64,000 nucleotides of DNA from Alcaligenaceae bacterium (GCA_013416435.1 JACCEN010000006.1:124001-188000); one strand, 5' to 3'. Counted from the stretch's first letter, positions 7,667 through 19,029 are shown. Numbers and translations are program-made. The notes: a model not told the origin generated them from the letters alone.

Positions 7667-7833
7667 GACCTGTCCGGAAATTTCCTACCAGTGAGAACTA
7701 GAGATTCTGGCTGGGTTGTTAATTGTTGGTTCAGGGTTCCCACGAACTGCCGTGGGGTTAGGTAATTCAAGCTGGAATGCGGTCGGATTTGATGGGTGGA
7801 TCGCCCGGCCGACCCCAGATTTGAGCAGTCCCG
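7667..7833. other. Island segment with no recognisable content
   Basis: After the break in module gene B copy 3 the sequence shows no gene-like frame and no recognisable insertion-sequence terminus. A T-rich run at 7849-7859, just inside the next gene's 3' end, is the only compositional feature. Confidence 0.4.
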
Positions 7834-8190
7834 CTATTTCCCGTCTTCATTTTTTTTTTGCCGGCTGTCGGGTCGATCAAGCCACTTCCAGAGCGCCCAC
7901 CAAGCCAGCCCCATAGAGCCAAGCCCCAAGACTGTGCGCTGGCCGGAAGTCAGCCCTTCACCAAATAGCGAAACCGTTACATACGGCACGCCCAGGAAAA
8001 GCGCTAAAGCGACAACTGGCACCGCCAGCATACCTAGCACGACTAAGCGTGTTGTGCGTCCACAGAAAACTAGCAAATACAGCAAGATTGCGATCCCTAT
8101 CCATGCGCTGGGGTTGCTTAAGACTGATGAAGTGGCGGTTGAGCCCAGATACCAGTCTTGGTGCTCGGCAATTTCTCGTCCAATGTACAT
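7834..8190 (-). CDS. Small integral membrane protein of unknown function
   Basis: This minus-strand frame gives 118 residues from ATG 8190, which is preceded by GGGAGG four bases away; an ATG 12 bases upstream lacks this. Three hydrophobic segments can be seen at about residues 29-46 (WIGIAILLYLLVFC), 51-75 (LVVLGMLAVPVVALALFLGV) and 86-105 (TVLGLGSMGLAWWALWKWL), followed by a charged tail. I do not recognise the family. It stands alone between module remnants and the tmRNA flank, so it is likely cargo of the inserted element. Confidence 0.55.
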   Translation of the reverse strand: MYIGREIAEHQDWYLGSTATSSVLSNPSAWIGIAILLYLLVFCGRTTRLVVLGMLAVPVVALALFLGVPYVTVSLFGEGLTSGQRTVLGLGSMGLAWWALWKWLDRPDSRQKKNEDGK

Positions 8191-8356
8191 TGCGCCTCCC
8201 ATACCGAAGAGAAATTGTAACGGTGCCGCGGTCTTAATGCCTATCCTGTTCCTGCAGGGTAATCCCCGTTTTTACGTTGCCCACAGGTAGCAACGCTATG
8301 CGGCCATGGCCAGCCGTTTTGGGGTGAGTGCGCTCCGCGTCGCATCTGGTGCCTGG
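8191..8356. other. Short gene-free stretch before the ssrA flank repeat
   Basis: No gene was recognised. It contains the upstream region of the minus-strand membrane protein gene and ends at the start of the second copy of the ssrA flank repeat, so the element-chromosome boundary probably lies in or near it. Confidence 0.4.
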
Positions 8357-8381
8357 AACCGCCTGCGGGCGGTTTTTTTGC
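8357..8381 (+). terminator. Hairpin with T-run
   Basis: AACCGCC, loop TGCG, GGCGGTT, then TTTTT reads as an intrinsic terminator on the + strand. No + strand gene lies just upstream, so it may have served an element gene now lost. Copy 1 of the repeat has the same hairpin with a broken T-run. Confidence 0.5.
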
Positions 8382-8597
8382 CACTCGGTTCCCGGTCGCC
8401 CCATCCATGCAGTGACCAATCACAACCCTTTAGCCCGAAACCCGCATAAAACCTAGCCTTACTCTCGCGAACGCTCGCGAGGCCAACAGAGAAATACTGA
8501 GAACAGAGAGGCGGGAGAGGGCGAAAATAGGGCTGCGAACCCACCCACCGCTCGCGAGACGAAACCGCAAACCCCCGCCAACACTGGCGTTCCTGGC

Positions 8598-8630
8598 AAA
8601 AAAAATCCCAACCGATAAGGGTTGGGATTT
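8598..8630 (-). terminator. Intrinsic terminator of ssrA
   Basis: On the minus strand an 11-bp stem (AAATCCCAACC with GGTTGGGATTT) is followed by a run of T, 8 bases beyond the tmRNA 3' end. Confidence 0.85.
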
Positions 8631-8637
8631 AGAAACT

Positions 8638-9003
8638 TGGTGGAGTCGGCGGGAATTGAACCCGCGTCCGCAAGCCCTCTGCAGGCAGTTCTACATGCTT
8701 AGTCGGTACATTTTGAGTTTTAACCGCGGAGCGTGCCTACCAACAGGCCCTTCCTTGGCGATTCACATTGATTTAAGACCAGATTGAGTGACCCAACCAG
8801 GTCCGATTCTTTGTAAATGACGCTGCTGTAGGTGTTACCCTACCTAACCCAAAGACAAATTAGTGCAGCGGCTTACCGCATTAAGCGGCTAAAGCGAAAC
8901 GCTCGTCGTTGGCGTTTATGGTTTTCCAGTGGATTTACGAGCTGACTGGTGCTCGGCATGCCCTACTCTGGTTCGCGACCCACGTCGAAGCCGGATCGAC
9001 CCC
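8638..9003 (-). ncRNA. ssrA: Transfer-messenger RNA (tmRNA)
   Basis: The 366-base minus-strand RNA starts GGGGTCGATCCGGCTTCGAC and ends in the T-arm GGTTCAATTCCC and CGACTCCACCA; GGGGTCG pairs with CGACTCC as the acceptor stem. The tag reading frame, at 8913-8881, encodes ANDERFALAA and a stop. It is the one-piece, non-permuted form. The RNA rescues stalled ribosomes together with SmpB, which is not encoded in the window. A TACAAT -10 box lies 8 bases upstream and a strong terminator downstream. Its 3' end is the chromosomal edge of the accessory region, fitting use as an integration site. Confidence 0.97.
8881..8913 (-). other. tmRNA proteolysis-tag reading frame
   Basis: Read on the minus strand, GCC AAC GAC GAG CGT TTC GCT TTA GCC GCT TAA gives the degradation tag ANDERFALAA. 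The ending ALAA is the usual ClpXP/ClpAP recognition signal. Confidence 0.95.
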
Positions 9004-9011
9004 ATGACGCA

Positions 9012-9017
9012 ATTGTA
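9012..9017 (-). promoter_or_regulatory. -10 box of the ssrA promoter
   Basis: TACAAT on the minus strand, 8 bases before the first G of the mature tmRNA. No good -35 hexamer is evident at the usual distance. Confidence 0.5.
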
Positions 9018-9069
9018 GCGCATTTGGAAGACTTTTCATAGTACGAAATGAAAGACATGGCAGGGGTGG

Positions 9070-9204
9070 TAAAATTCGCGCCTTCATAAACATCAGACGC
9101 GCCGGTAGCAGTGCTACGCAAGCGTGCGGCCCGATGACGGGCAAGGCGGTGGAGCGAGTTTTGCCTATGGTCCGAAAAAGGCCATGCTTTGGAGTAGTCC
9201 GCCC
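9070..9204 (+). promoter_or_regulatory. Structured leader of sstT with a short upstream reading frame
   Basis: A TAAAAT at 9070-9075 may be the -10 box. Three compact hairpins follow in a row: GTAGCA-G-TGCTAC (9105-9117), CGCA..TGCG (9117-9128) and GCCCG-ATGA-CGGGC (9129-9142). From ATG 9134 a 24-codon frame runs to TGA 9206-9208, overlapping the sstT start codon as ATGA. I do not recognise a known riboswitch class. The frame has no clear ribosome site, so its translation is uncertain. Confidence 0.35.
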
Positions 9205-10449
9205 ATGAGTCGTTCCGCAGCAAAACAGAACCCATTACTGCAGTTTGTCAGCAACGGAAGCCTGGTCGTCCAGATATTGGTCGGCCTGCTCGCGGGCATT
9301 CTTCTGGCCATCACGTCGCCGTCCGCTGCCGCTTCGGTTGCCGTGCTGGGGCAGCTGTTCGTGCAGGCGCTGAAGGCGGTGGCGCCGATTCTGGTTTTCG
9401 TCCTCGTGGCGGCGTCGATCGCCAATCACAAAAAAGGACAGCAGACCCAGATGGGCCCGATCCTGATCCTGTATTTGCTGGGCACGTTTGCAGCCGCCGT
9501 GGTTGCCGTGGCGGCCAGTTTTCTGTTCCCTTTGACCATACAGCTGAAAACGGACGGCGAAGCGCTCAGTGCGCCCGGCGGAATTCTGGAAGTGATGTCA
9601 AATCTTGTCATGAGCGTCGTCGATAATCCCATCAGCGCACTCATGAACGCCAATTACATCGGGATTCTCGCGTGGTCGATCGCGCTGGGTCTGGCGTTGC
9701 GGCATGCCCACGGTGCAACGAAGAATGTGATGGCCGATCTTTCGCTCGCCCTGTCCTATATCGTCAAGGTCATCATACGCTGTGCCCCGCTGGGTATTTT
9801 TGGGCTGGTGGCGTCCACCATTGCCGATACGGGGCTGGACGCGTTGCTGGGCTATGCGAGGCTGCTTGCCGTGCTGCTGGGCTGCATGCTTTTTGTGGCG
9901 CTGGTCGTGAATCCCCTCATCGTACTTGCCAAGACGCGACGCAATCCGTATCCGCTCGTCTTCCTGTGCTTGCGCGAGAGCGGCATCACCGCCTTTTTCA
10001 CCCGTAGCTCCGCCGCCAACATCCCGGTGAACCTGGCCTTGTGCAAGCGGCTGGGCTTGCCCGAGGAAACGTACTCGGTTTCCATACCCTTGGGAGCCAC
10101 CATCAATATGGCGGGGGCGGCCGTGACCATTACCGTGCTCACGCTGGCGGCGGTCAACACCCTGGGTATCTCCGTGGATCTGCCCACGGCGCTGCTGCTG
10201 AGTGTCGTCGCCGCTATTGCGGCATGCGGGGCTTCGGGCGTGGCCGGCGGCTCGCTGTTGCTGATTCCGCTGGCTTGCAGCCTGTTCGGCATTTCCAACG
10301 ATATCGCCATGCAGGTCGTCGGCGTGGGATTCATTATCGGAGTTCTTCAGGATTCATCCGAAACCATGCTGAACTCTTCGACGGATGTGCTGTTTACCGC
10401 CGCAGGCACGTCATCGAAAACAGGCCTTCAGCTGCGGGCGGAGAGCTAG
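9205..10449 (+). CDS. sstT: Sodium/serine-threonine symporter SstT
   Basis: At 414 residues the protein has the length of SstT from other bacteria and the multi-pass hydrophobic profile of the dicarboxylate/amino acid:cation symporter family. Diagnostic stretches are the serine-rich reentrant loop [17 protein letters not shown], the [12 protein letters not shown] motif and [19 protein letters not shown] near the C-terminus. It imports serine and threonine with Na+ across the inner membrane. ATG 9205 fits the family start ([20 protein letters not shown]); the ribosome site GGAG at 9191 is distant (11 bases). It is a single-gene unit ending in a palindromic repeat. Confidence 0.93.
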   Translation: MSRSAAKQNPLLQFVSNGSLVVQILVGLLAGILLAITSPSAAASVAVLGQLFVQALKAVAPILVFVLVAASIANHKKGQQTQMGPILILYLLGTFAAAVVAVAASFLFPLTIQLKTDGEALSAPGGILEVMSNLVMSVVDNPISALMNANYIGILAWSIALGLALRHAHGATKNVMADLSLALSYIVKVIIRCAPLGIFGLVASTIADTGLDALLGYARLLAVLLGCMLFVALVVNPLIVLAKTRRNPYPLVFLCLRESGITAFFTRSSAANIPVNLALCKRLGLPEETYSVSIPLGATINMAGAAVTITVLTLAAVNTLGISVDLPTALLLSVVAAIAACGASGVAGGSLLLIPLACSLFGISNDIAMQVVGVGFIIGVLQDSSETMLNSSTDVLFTAAGTSSKTGLQLRAES

Positions 10450-10471
10450 ACCCCGTACGGGGCCTGGCCCC
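10448..10471. repeat. Palindromic intergenic repeat, partial and degenerate
   Basis: AGACCCCGTACGGGGCCTGGCCCC overlaps the sstT stop codon. It is a variant of the GGGGTCAGACCCC..GGGGTCTGACCCC family lacking the first GGGGTC, and lies between convergent sstT and gph, where it may also act as a terminator. Confidence 0.6.
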
Positions 10472-10498
10472 AATGACTCCTTCCGGGCATGCAATCCC

Positions 10499-11167
10499 TT
10501 AGCTGCGTGCCCATTCCTGGACGAGCGCCCAGATGTCAGAAGCTGTGTTTGCTATGGAATCGGCCTGCCACGACTGCAGTGCGGCGGTTTCCTGGCCACA
10601 GTAGCCATAAGCGGCAATCATGGTCGACATGCCCGCCGCCTGGCCGGCGATGATGTCGCGCTGGTCGTCGCCGATATAGATGCAATTCGAGGGATCGAAA
10701 CCGGTTTTCCGGGCGGCATAGAGCAGGGGAGCCGGATGGGGCTTGGTGTGCTCGGTGGTGTCTCCGCCCACCGTGACGGCGCAGTCGGTGTACAGGCCCA
10801 AGTGCACGACCAGGGGCATCGCCAGGTATTCCATCTTGTTGGTCACGATGCCCCATGTGTAGTCATGGCGCTTGAGTTCGCTCAGGAGTTCGCTGACACC
10901 GGGAAAGAGCGATGTCCGCGTGGTCATGTCCTGCTCGTAGTCTTCCAGGAAGGACTCGCGCAGCGCGGGGTACTCGGGATGATCGGGATCCATATCGAGG
11001 GCTGCCTTGAGCAGCCCGCGCGCGCCTTGCGAAGCATAGGGCCGAAAGGTTTCATAGGGCAGGGGCGGCAGGCCCTTGCGGGCGCGCTGCTTGTTGGCGG
11101 CTGCTGCCAGATCGGGGGCGGTGTCCGCAAGGGTGCCGTCGAAGTCGAACAAAACCAATTTACGCAT
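10499..11167 (-). CDS. gph: Phosphoglycolate phosphatase (HAD family)
   Basis: The 222-residue HAD hydrolase shows motif I DFDGTLADT at residues 8-16, motif II in GIVTNK, the conserved Lys in EHTKPHP and motif III GDDQRDIIAGQAAGM. This matches Gph/PGP phosphatases that remove 2-phosphoglycolate. It lies four bases downstream of ubiG on the same strand, the arrangement seen in Bordetella relatives. Substrate specificity within the HAD family cannot be proven from sequence; a closely related role in N-acetylmuramate-phosphate or other phosphoester removal is possible. Confidence 0.88.
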   Translation of the reverse strand: MRKLVLFDFDGTLADTAPDLAAAANKQRARKGLPPLPYETFRPYASQGARGLLKAALDMDPDHPEYPALRESFLEDYEQDMTTRTSLFPGVSELLSELKRHDYTWGIVTNKMEYLAMPLVVHLGLYTDCAVTVGGDTTEHTKPHPAPLLYAARKTGFDPSNCIYIGDDQRDIIAGQAAGMSTMIAAYGYCGQETAALQSWQADSIANTASDIWALVQEWARS

Positions 11168-11171
11168 GGGA

Positions 11172-11906
11172 TCAATTCTCGTGTCGGGCCGCCAGCAGAT
11201 AGTTCACCGATGTATCGCTGGAGAGTTTGTAGAGGTCGGTGATGGGGTTGTATTCCATGCCGGCGAGTTGAGTAACGGCAAGCCCCGCGGCCCGCGCGGC
11301 GGCGGAAAGCTCGCTGGGCTTGATGAAGTTTTCGTAGCTGTGGGTGCCTTTGGGCAGCATGCGCAGCACGTATTCGGCCCCTACGATGGCGAAAAGAAAG
11401 GACTTGGGGTTGCGGTTGAGGGTGGAAAAAAACACCCAGCCGCCAGGCTTGACTAGGGTGGCGCAGGCGCGGACGATGGATGCCGGGTCGGGTACGTGTT
11501 CGAGCATTTCCATGCAGGTGACGACGTCGTAGTGGCCTGGCTGCTGGCTTGCAAGCGCTTCGGCGCTGATGGCCTTGTATTCCACGGGCACGCCGGACTC
11601 CAGGCCATGCAGCCGTGCGACGGTCAGCGATTTTTGCGCCAGGTCGATACCCGTCACCTTGGCTCCCGCCTTTGCCAGGCTTTCCGCCAGTATGCCCCCG
11701 CCGCAGCCGACATCGAGCACGGCCTTGCCCTGCAGGCTGCCCGCCTGATCGAGTATCCAGCCCAGGCGCAGGGGGTTGATGGCGTGCAGCGGCTTGAACT
11801 CGCTTTCCGGGTCCCACCATTTAGAGGCCAGCGCGCTGAATTTTTCCAGCTCGGCCTGATCCACGTTGGCGTCTGAATTGGGCGTCGGGGGTGCGGTCGT
11901 ATTCAT
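11172..11906 (-). CDS. ubiG: Ubiquinone biosynthesis O-methyltransferase UbiG
   Basis: This 244-residue class I methyltransferase has SAM motif [20 protein letters not shown] (about residues 63-81) and the UbiG-typical N-terminus ([26 protein letters not shown]). It catalyses both O-methylation steps of ubiquinone synthesis using SAM. ATG 11906 is used; a TTG two codons earlier is less likely. It forms a two-gene unit with gph. A hairpin between it and ompA probably ends ompA transcription, so ubiG should have its own promoter or depend on readthrough. Confidence 0.94.
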   Translation of the reverse strand: MNTTAPPTPNSDANVDQAELEKFSALASKWWDPESEFKPLHAINPLRLGWILDQAGSLQGKAVLDVGCGGGILAESLAKAGAKVTGIDLAQKSLTVARLHGLESGVPVEYKAISAEALASQQPGHYDVVTCMEMLEHVPDPASIVRACATLVKPGGWVFFSTLNRNPKSFLFAIVGAEYVLRMLPKGTHSYENFIKPSELSAAARAAGLAVTQLAGMEYNPITDLYKLSSDTSVNYLLAARHEN

Positions 11907-11923
11907 GTGCAATCCATAAATGA

Positions 11924-11950
11924 TAAGGGCCCCGCAAAGCGGAGCCCTTA
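11924..11950 (-). terminator. Hairpin terminator after ompA
   Basis: TAAGGGC, C, CCGC, AAA, GCGG, A, GCCCTTA forms a strong stem of 11 pairs with one mismatch between ompA and ubiG. The flanking sequence is only moderately T-rich on the minus strand. Confidence 0.65.
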
Positions 11951-11987
11951 TTGTAACGTTTAACGCTGCTTGTACTACACGGAGGTA

Positions 11988-12572
11988 TTACTTGCGGACG
12001 CCAACGATTTCGATTTCCACGCGACGGTTCTGTGCACGGCCTTCGCGAGTCGCATTGGATGCGACCGGAGCGGATTCGCCCTTGCCTTCGACGTAGATAC
12101 GGTCGGAGGGAATGCCCTTGCCGACGAGGTAATCCTTGACGGCGTTTGCACGACGCTGCGACAGGCCCATATTGTATTGCTCGGTACCGATGGAGTCGGT
12201 GTGGCCGGTTGCGATCAGGGTTTCAAGGTTGATCGTGTTGACCTGAGCGGCAACTTGATCAAGCACTTGGCGGCCTTCAGGCTTGATGGTGGACTTGTCG
12301 AAGTCGAAGAAGGTGTCAGCATTCAACACAACTTTGGTTGCGGTAGGCGCAACGACGGGAGCTTCGGCCTGAGCAACTGGCACGCCGTCGCAACCGGGGA
12401 TGCCGGTGGCGGGGGTCCAGAAGCTGTCGCGCCAGCACAGTTCGTTGGTGCCGTTCATCCACACGTCGCCAAACGAATTGCGCCAGTTATCGACGGTTTG
12501 CGCAGATACTGCGCCAGAGGCCGAAGCGGCGGCAATGGCGAGTGCTAGTGCGATTTTGGAGGGTTTATTCAT
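11988..12572 (-). CDS. ompA: OmpA-family outer-membrane/peptidoglycan-associated protein
   Basis: The 194-residue precursor has a signal peptide (residues 1-24, cleavage after AVSA), a short N-terminal region with two cysteines (ELCWRDSFW, GIPGCDG), and a C-terminal OmpA-like domain from about residue 75 (FFDFDKSTIKPEG, ATGHTDSIGTEQYNMGLSQR, NRRVEIEI). The eight-stranded barrel of enterobacterial OmpA is missing; this short form is usual in Bordetella relatives. The domain tethers the outer envelope to peptidoglycan. ATG 12572 has a strong GAGGAGA ribosome site. A TATACT promoter box lies about 75 bases upstream. Confidence 0.9.
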   Translation of the reverse strand: MNKPSKIALALAIAAASASGAVSAQTVDNWRNSFGDVWMNGTNELCWRDSFWTPATGIPGCDGVPVAQAEAPVVAPTATKVVLNADTFFDFDKSTIKPEGRQVLDQVAAQVNTINLETLIATGHTDSIGTEQYNMGLSQRRANAVKDYLVGKGIPSDRIYVEGKGESAPVASNATREGRAQNRRVEIEIVGVRK

Positions 12573-12645
12573 GTTTCTCCTCATTGAGCTTAATGCTGGT
12601 AAGTGACCGCAGCGAACCCCCGCCGCATATCAAGAAAACGGAGCC

Positions 12646-12651
12646 AGTATA
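12646..12651 (-). promoter_or_regulatory. -10 box of ompA promoter
   Basis: TATACT on the minus strand, with TTTGAT 16 bases upstream as a possible -35 box. The implied transcript has a leader of about 65 bases before the ompA start. Confidence 0.5.
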
Positions 12652-12783
12652 GCAACGCCATGATTGAATCAAAGAATTGCGCTGGGTTTCATGCGTGTTA
12701 GGGCGAATCTTACGGCATTTCTGGGCGATTCGTTAAGCTTCAATGGCGCATACGGCTCAGATATCCGGATTTCTACCTTATCT

Positions 12784-12804
12784 CCAACATTATTGTTGGT
12801 TTTT
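12784..12804 (+). terminator. Orphan intrinsic terminator
   Basis: CCAACA-TTAT-TGTTGG followed by TTTTT is a compact perfect hairpin with T-run. The nearest gene upstream (ompA) points the other way, so it would end either a small RNA or an antisense transcript, or protect gyrA from readthrough. Confidence 0.45.
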
Positions 12805-12929
12805 GGCAACAGCCGGAATCCTTAAAGTGGTTTGTTAAGTAGCCGAGTGAAAAGACCTTGTTGATTGACGCGGACATGGCAGGTGGCAGCAGATTCCGTG
12901 CCCATGAAGGCCTCTATAGGAGGAAGTGC

Positions 12930-12935
12930 TAGAAT
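12930..12935 (+). promoter_or_regulatory. Possible extended -10 box for gyrA
   Basis: TGCTAGAAT contains the TGN extension and a TAGAAT hexamer 55 bases before the gyrA ATG. No good -35 is visible, as is common for extended -10 promoters. Confidence 0.35.
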
Positions 12936-12990
12936 TTCCCATTCGCCCGTCAACGGCCTGACTTCACGCTTTTTACGTTTAAGACACTCT

Positions 12991-15675
<2,685 letters not shown>

Positions 15676-15677
15676 GC

Positions 15678-16805
15678 ATGCGTCCCTGGAATTTTTCGGC
15701 AGGCCCATCGGCGTTGCCGCTCGAAGTCCTGCAGCAGGCGGCGGCCGAAATGACCGACTGGCACGGCTGCGGCATGTCCGTGATGGAAATGAGCCATCGC
15801 GGCAAGCAGTTCACCCAGATCCGCGACGAGGCGGTGGCTGACCTGCGCGAGCTGCTGGCCATTCCCGATGACTACGAAGTGCTGTTCATGCAGGGCGGTG
15901 CGACGGCCGAGAACGCCATCGTTCCCATGAACCTGATCGGCCGCGGCGGCGCGCACAAGGCCGACTATATCCTGAGCGGCATCTGGTCCAGCAAGTCCTA
16001 TAAAGAAGCGCAGCGCTACGGCGATGTCTCCATCGCCGCGACCAGCGGCGAGGCGGCCGATATCGACGGAGTCCGGCAGGAGCCCTGGACCTGGTTTCCG
16101 GCCACGACCGAATGGCGGCTGCGCAGTGATGCGGCGTACTTGCATTTGTGCAGCAATGAAACGATAGGCGGCGTCGAGTTCCCAAGCTGGCCTGACATGG
16201 CTGCCCTGGGTGCGCCGGGCGTACCCCTGGTAGTGGACGCTTCCTCGCATTTCCTGTCGCGTGCCATCGATTTTTCCAAGGCCGCGCTGGTGTACGCCGG
16301 TGCGCAGAAGAACGCCGGCCCGGCCGGCGTCACGGTGGTCATCGTCCGCAAGGATCTCATCGGCCATGCGCTCCCCGTGTGCCCGTCCGCCTTCGATTAC
16401 GTCAATGTGGCGGCGTCCGGCTCCATGTTCAATACGCCGCCGACTTACGCCATCTACATTGCGGGCCTGGTGTTCAAGTGGCTGAAGAAGCAGGGCGGCG
16501 TGGCCGCCATCGAGGCGGCCAACATCGCCAAGGCGCAGGCCCTGTACGATTACCTGGACGGCTCCGGCTTTTACCTCAACCGCATCCATGCCGGATCGCG
16601 GTCCCGCATGAACATTCCTTTCTTCCTGCACGACGAATCGCTCAACGCCGAATTCCTCGCCCAGGCGGACAAATCCGGCCTGATGCAACTCAAGGGCCAT
16701 AAAAGCGTGGGCGGCATGCGCGCGTCCATTTACAACGCCGTGCCGCTGCAGGCCGTGCAAGCCCTTGTTTCTTTCATGCAGGAGTTCGAGCGTCGATATG
16801 GATGA
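15678..16805 (+). CDS. serC: Phosphoserine aminotransferase
   Basis: This 375-residue class V aminotransferase opens with the SerC signature [18 protein letters not shown]. The PLP-binding lysine is in [12 protein letters not shown], and [14 protein letters not shown] closes the substrate site. It converts 3-phosphohydroxypyruvate to phosphoserine and also serves pyridoxal phosphate synthesis. It starts 2 bases after gyrA and overlaps pheA by 8 bases, so it is the first gene of a long amino-acid operon, possibly reached by gyrA transcription. The order serC-pheA-hisC-tyrA-aroA-cmk-rpsA is typical of beta-proteobacteria. Confidence 0.96.
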   Translation: MRPWNFSAGPSALPLEVLQQAAAEMTDWHGCGMSVMEMSHRGKQFTQIRDEAVADLRELLAIPDDYEVLFMQGGATAENAIVPMNLIGRGGAHKADYILSGIWSSKSYKEAQRYGDVSIAATSGEAADIDGVRQEPWTWFPATTEWRLRSDAAYLHLCSNETIGGVEFPSWPDMAALGAPGVPLVVDASSHFLSRAIDFSKAALVYAGAQKNAGPAGVTVVIVRKDLIGHALPVCPSAFDYVNVAASGSMFNTPPTYAIYIAGLVFKWLKKQGGVAAIEAANIAKAQALYDYLDGSGFYLNRIHAGSRSRMNIPFFLHDESLNAEFLAQADKSGLMQLKGHKSVGGMRASIYNAVPLQAVQALVSFMQEFERRYG

Positions 16806-17883
16806 TTCTTTGCAAGCCCGCTTATTGCCCTTGCGCCAGCGCATCGACGCGCTGGACGAACAGATACTGGAACTGCTCAATCGGCGAGCCGCAACGGCCC
16901 AGGAGGTCGGCAAGGTCAAGCAGGAATTCGACGAAGAAGGGCCGGTGCTCAAGCCGGAGCGCGAAGCCATGGTGGTCCGCCGGCTGCAGCAACTGAACCA
17001 GGGGCCTTTCACGCCCGAAGCCATAGACGCCGTCTGGGCGCAGATCATCTCTACCTGCCGCGGGCTGGAAAGCGTACTGACCGTGGCCTATCTGGGGCCC
17101 CAGGGCTCTTTTTCCGAACAGGCCGCCCTGGAGCATTTCGGCCACGCGATCACGCGCCTGCGTTTCAATTCCTTCGATGAAGTATTCCGCGCCGTCGAGG
17201 CGGGCCAGGCCAACGTGGGTGTCGTGCCTGTCGAGAACTCCACCGAGGGAGCGGTCAACCGCACGCTCGACCTGTTCCTCAGCTCGCCGTTGAAAGTGCT
17301 GGGCGAAAGATCCATCAAGATCCATCACAATCTCCTGACTCGGTCCGGCACGCTGGAAGGCGTGACGCGGGTCATGGCGCATCCCCAGGCGCTGGCGCAA
17401 TGCCAGGGCTGGCTTTCACGCAATCATCCCGACCTGCCGCGCGATGCCGCATCCAGCAACGGCGAGGCGGCGCGCATTGCCTCCGAGGACCCGACGGTGG
17501 CCGCCATTGCCGGCACGATGGCGGCCCATGCCTGGGATCTGCAGATCGTATCCTCCGGCATCCAGGACGACCCGCAGAACCGCACGCGCTTTCTGGCCAT
17601 CGGCCCCATCGAGACCTTGCCCACCGGCAACGACCAGACCAGCATCATTCTTGCCGTACCCAACCGCGCGGGCGCCGTCTACGACATGCTGGCGCCTTTG
17701 GCGGCCAATGGCGTGTCCATGACGCGGCTGGAATCGCGGCCGGCGCGCACCGGGCAGTGGGAGTACTATTTTTACGTCGACCTGATCGGCCATCGCAACG
17801 AGCCGCCGGTGGCGCGCGCGCTCGAAGAACTCAAGAAAGAAGTCGCCTTTTTCAAGGTCCTGGGATCCTACCCCAGGCAATAG
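16798..17883 (+). CDS. pheA: Bifunctional chorismate mutase/prephenate dehydratase
   Basis: The 361-residue P-protein has an N-terminal AroQ chorismate mutase (about 7-90, [19 protein letters not shown]), a prephenate dehydratase domain from about 95 ([35 protein letters not shown], the catalytic TRF motif in QNRTRFLAI), and an ACT regulatory domain from about 280 (SMTRLESRP) that binds phenylalanine for feedback inhibition. It takes chorismate to phenylpyruvate. ATG 16798 lies inside the end of serC, indicating translational coupling. Confidence 0.96.
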   Translation: MDDSLQARLLPLRQRIDALDEQILELLNRRAATAQEVGKVKQEFDEEGPVLKPEREAMVVRRLQQLNQGPFTPEAIDAVWAQIISTCRGLESVLTVAYLGPQGSFSEQAALEHFGHAITRLRFNSFDEVFRAVEAGQANVGVVPVENSTEGAVNRTLDLFLSSPLKVLGERSIKIHHNLLTRSGTLEGVTRVMAHPQALAQCQGWLSRNHPDLPRDAASSNGEAARIASEDPTVAAIAGTMAAHAWDLQIVSSGIQDDPQNRTRFLAIGPIETLPTGNDQTSIILAVPNRAGAVYDMLAPLAANGVSMTRLESRPARTGQWEYYFYVDLIGHRNEPPVARALEELKKEVAFFKVLGSYPRQ

Positions 17884-17892
17884 GAATGCCGC

Positions 17893-19029
17893 ATGAATAC
17901 CGATGAATTGAAAGAGCCCGCTCTGGCTCCGGACGTGCCCGAATACGTGTTGGGGATTGCGCCGTATCAGGCGGGCAAGCCTATCGAAGAGCTCGCGCGC
18001 GAGTTCGGTCTGGATCCCGCCGGCATCGTCAAGCTCGCCTCCAACGAGAACCCGCTCGGCATGCCCGAGTCGGCGCGGGCGGCCATGATGGCTGCCGCCG
18101 ACTCGCTGGGCCGCTATCCGGATCCCAACGGCTTCGAGCTGAAGTCTGCGCTTGCGGCACGCTATCGAGTCCCCGCCGAGTGGATCACGCTGGGCAACGG
18201 TTCCAATGACCTGCTCGAGATCGCCTCGTTGGCTTTGCTGGCGCCGGGTCGCGCCAGCGTATATTCGCAATACGCGTTCGCAGTCTATCGCTTGGCGACT
18301 CAGGCGCGCGGAGCCCGGCACATCGTGGTTCCGGCGCGTGACCACGGGCACGACCTGGATGCCATGCTCGCAGCCATCGACGACGATACACGCCTTGTGT
18401 TCATCGCCAATCCGAACAACCCGACGGGCACCTTTCTGCCCGCCGGCGAAATCGAGGATTTCCTGTCGCAAGTGCAGGCCAGGTACGGCGACCGGGTCAC
18501 CGTGCTGCTGGACGAAGCCTACAACGAATATCTCGACCCCGAACTGCGTTTCGACAGCGCCCGTTGGGTCGAACAGTATTCCAACCTGATCGTTTCGCGC
18601 ACCTTTTCCAAGGCTTACGGCCTGGCGGGGCTGCGTGTGGGCTTTGCCATAGCGCAACCCCGGCTGACCGATCTCATGAATCGGGTACGGCAACCGTTCA
18701 ATGTGAACAGCCTGGCCCAGGCGGCGGCAATTGCCGCATTGGGCGACGCGGCCTTCCTGCAGCAGTCCTATGAGATCAATCGCGCGGGCAAGGCGACGCT
18801 GGCCGAAGCTTTCGGCCGTTTGGGCCTGCGCTTCGTTCCCGGCTACGGCAACTTCGTCCTCGTGCACGTGGGCGAAGCGGCGCGCATCAATCTAGAGTTG
18901 CTCAAGCGCGGCGTCATCGTGCGTCCCGTGGGGGGCGACGGCTTGCCGGAATGGTTGCGGGTCTCAATCGGCCTGCCGGAAGAAAACCAGCGCTTCGTGC
19001 AGGCGCTGACTGAAATCCTCAGTCCATGA
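17893..19029 (+). CDS. hisC: Histidinol-phosphate/aromatic aminotransferase (HisC type)
   Basis: The 378-residue class I/II aminotransferase has SNENPLG near the start, the PLP-site NPNNPTGT, the Schiff-base lysine in RTFSKAYGLAGLRVG and the family C-terminus LRVSIG. The enzyme uses PLP to transaminate imidazole acetol phosphate. Lying between pheA and tyrA, it may serve mainly as the aromatic aminotransferase for phenylalanine and tyrosine, with a second hisC in the histidine operon elsewhere. This is inference from context. Its stop overlaps the tyrA start by 4 bases. Confidence 0.93.
   Translation: MNTDELKEPALAPDVPEYVLGIAPYQAGKPIEELAREFGLDPAGIVKLASNENPLGMPESARAAMMAAADSLGRYPDPNGFELKSALAARYRVPAEWITLGNGSNDLLEIASLALLAPGRASVYSQYAFAVYRLATQARGARHIVVPARDHGHDLDAMLAAIDDDTRLVFIANPNNPTGTFLPAGEIEDFLSQVQARYGDRVTVLLDEAYNEYLDPELRFDSARWVEQYSNLIVSRTFSKAYGLAGLRVGFAIAQPRLTDLMNRVRQPFNVNSLAQAAAIAALGDAAFLQQSYEINRAGKATLAEAFGRLGLRFVPGYGNFVLVHVGEAARINLELLKRGVIVRPVGGDGLPEWLRVSIGLPEENQRFVQALTEILSP

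Larger units (their letters stand above)
8357..8645. repeat. Diverged direct repeat of the ssrA downstream flank, copy 2
   Basis: This is the copy joined to the real tmRNA gene. It begins with a hairpin AACCGCCTGCGGGCGGTT followed by seven T, contains the blocks listed for copy 1 at 3455-3743, then the tmRNA terminator, and runs into the last bases of ssrA (TGGTGGAG). The internal distance from first block to tmRNA end is 281 bases, identical to copy 1 despite many substitutions. Confidence 0.75.
12573..12990. other. ompA-gyrA divergent intergenic region
   Basis: The 418-base region between divergent genes has no protein gene that I can support. It contains the ompA promoter (minus), a T-tailed hairpin on + at 12784-12804 that belongs to no known upstream gene, and a weak gyrA promoter near 12930. 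Confidence 0.6.

Noticed and set aside
1-8640. Prophage
   Set aside because: No capsid, terminase, portal, tail or lysis genes are visible; the content fits an integrated island instead.
9070-9204. Known riboswitch class upstream of sstT
   Set aside because: I compared the leader by eye with glycine, cyclic-di-GMP and cobalamin aptamer landmarks and saw none.
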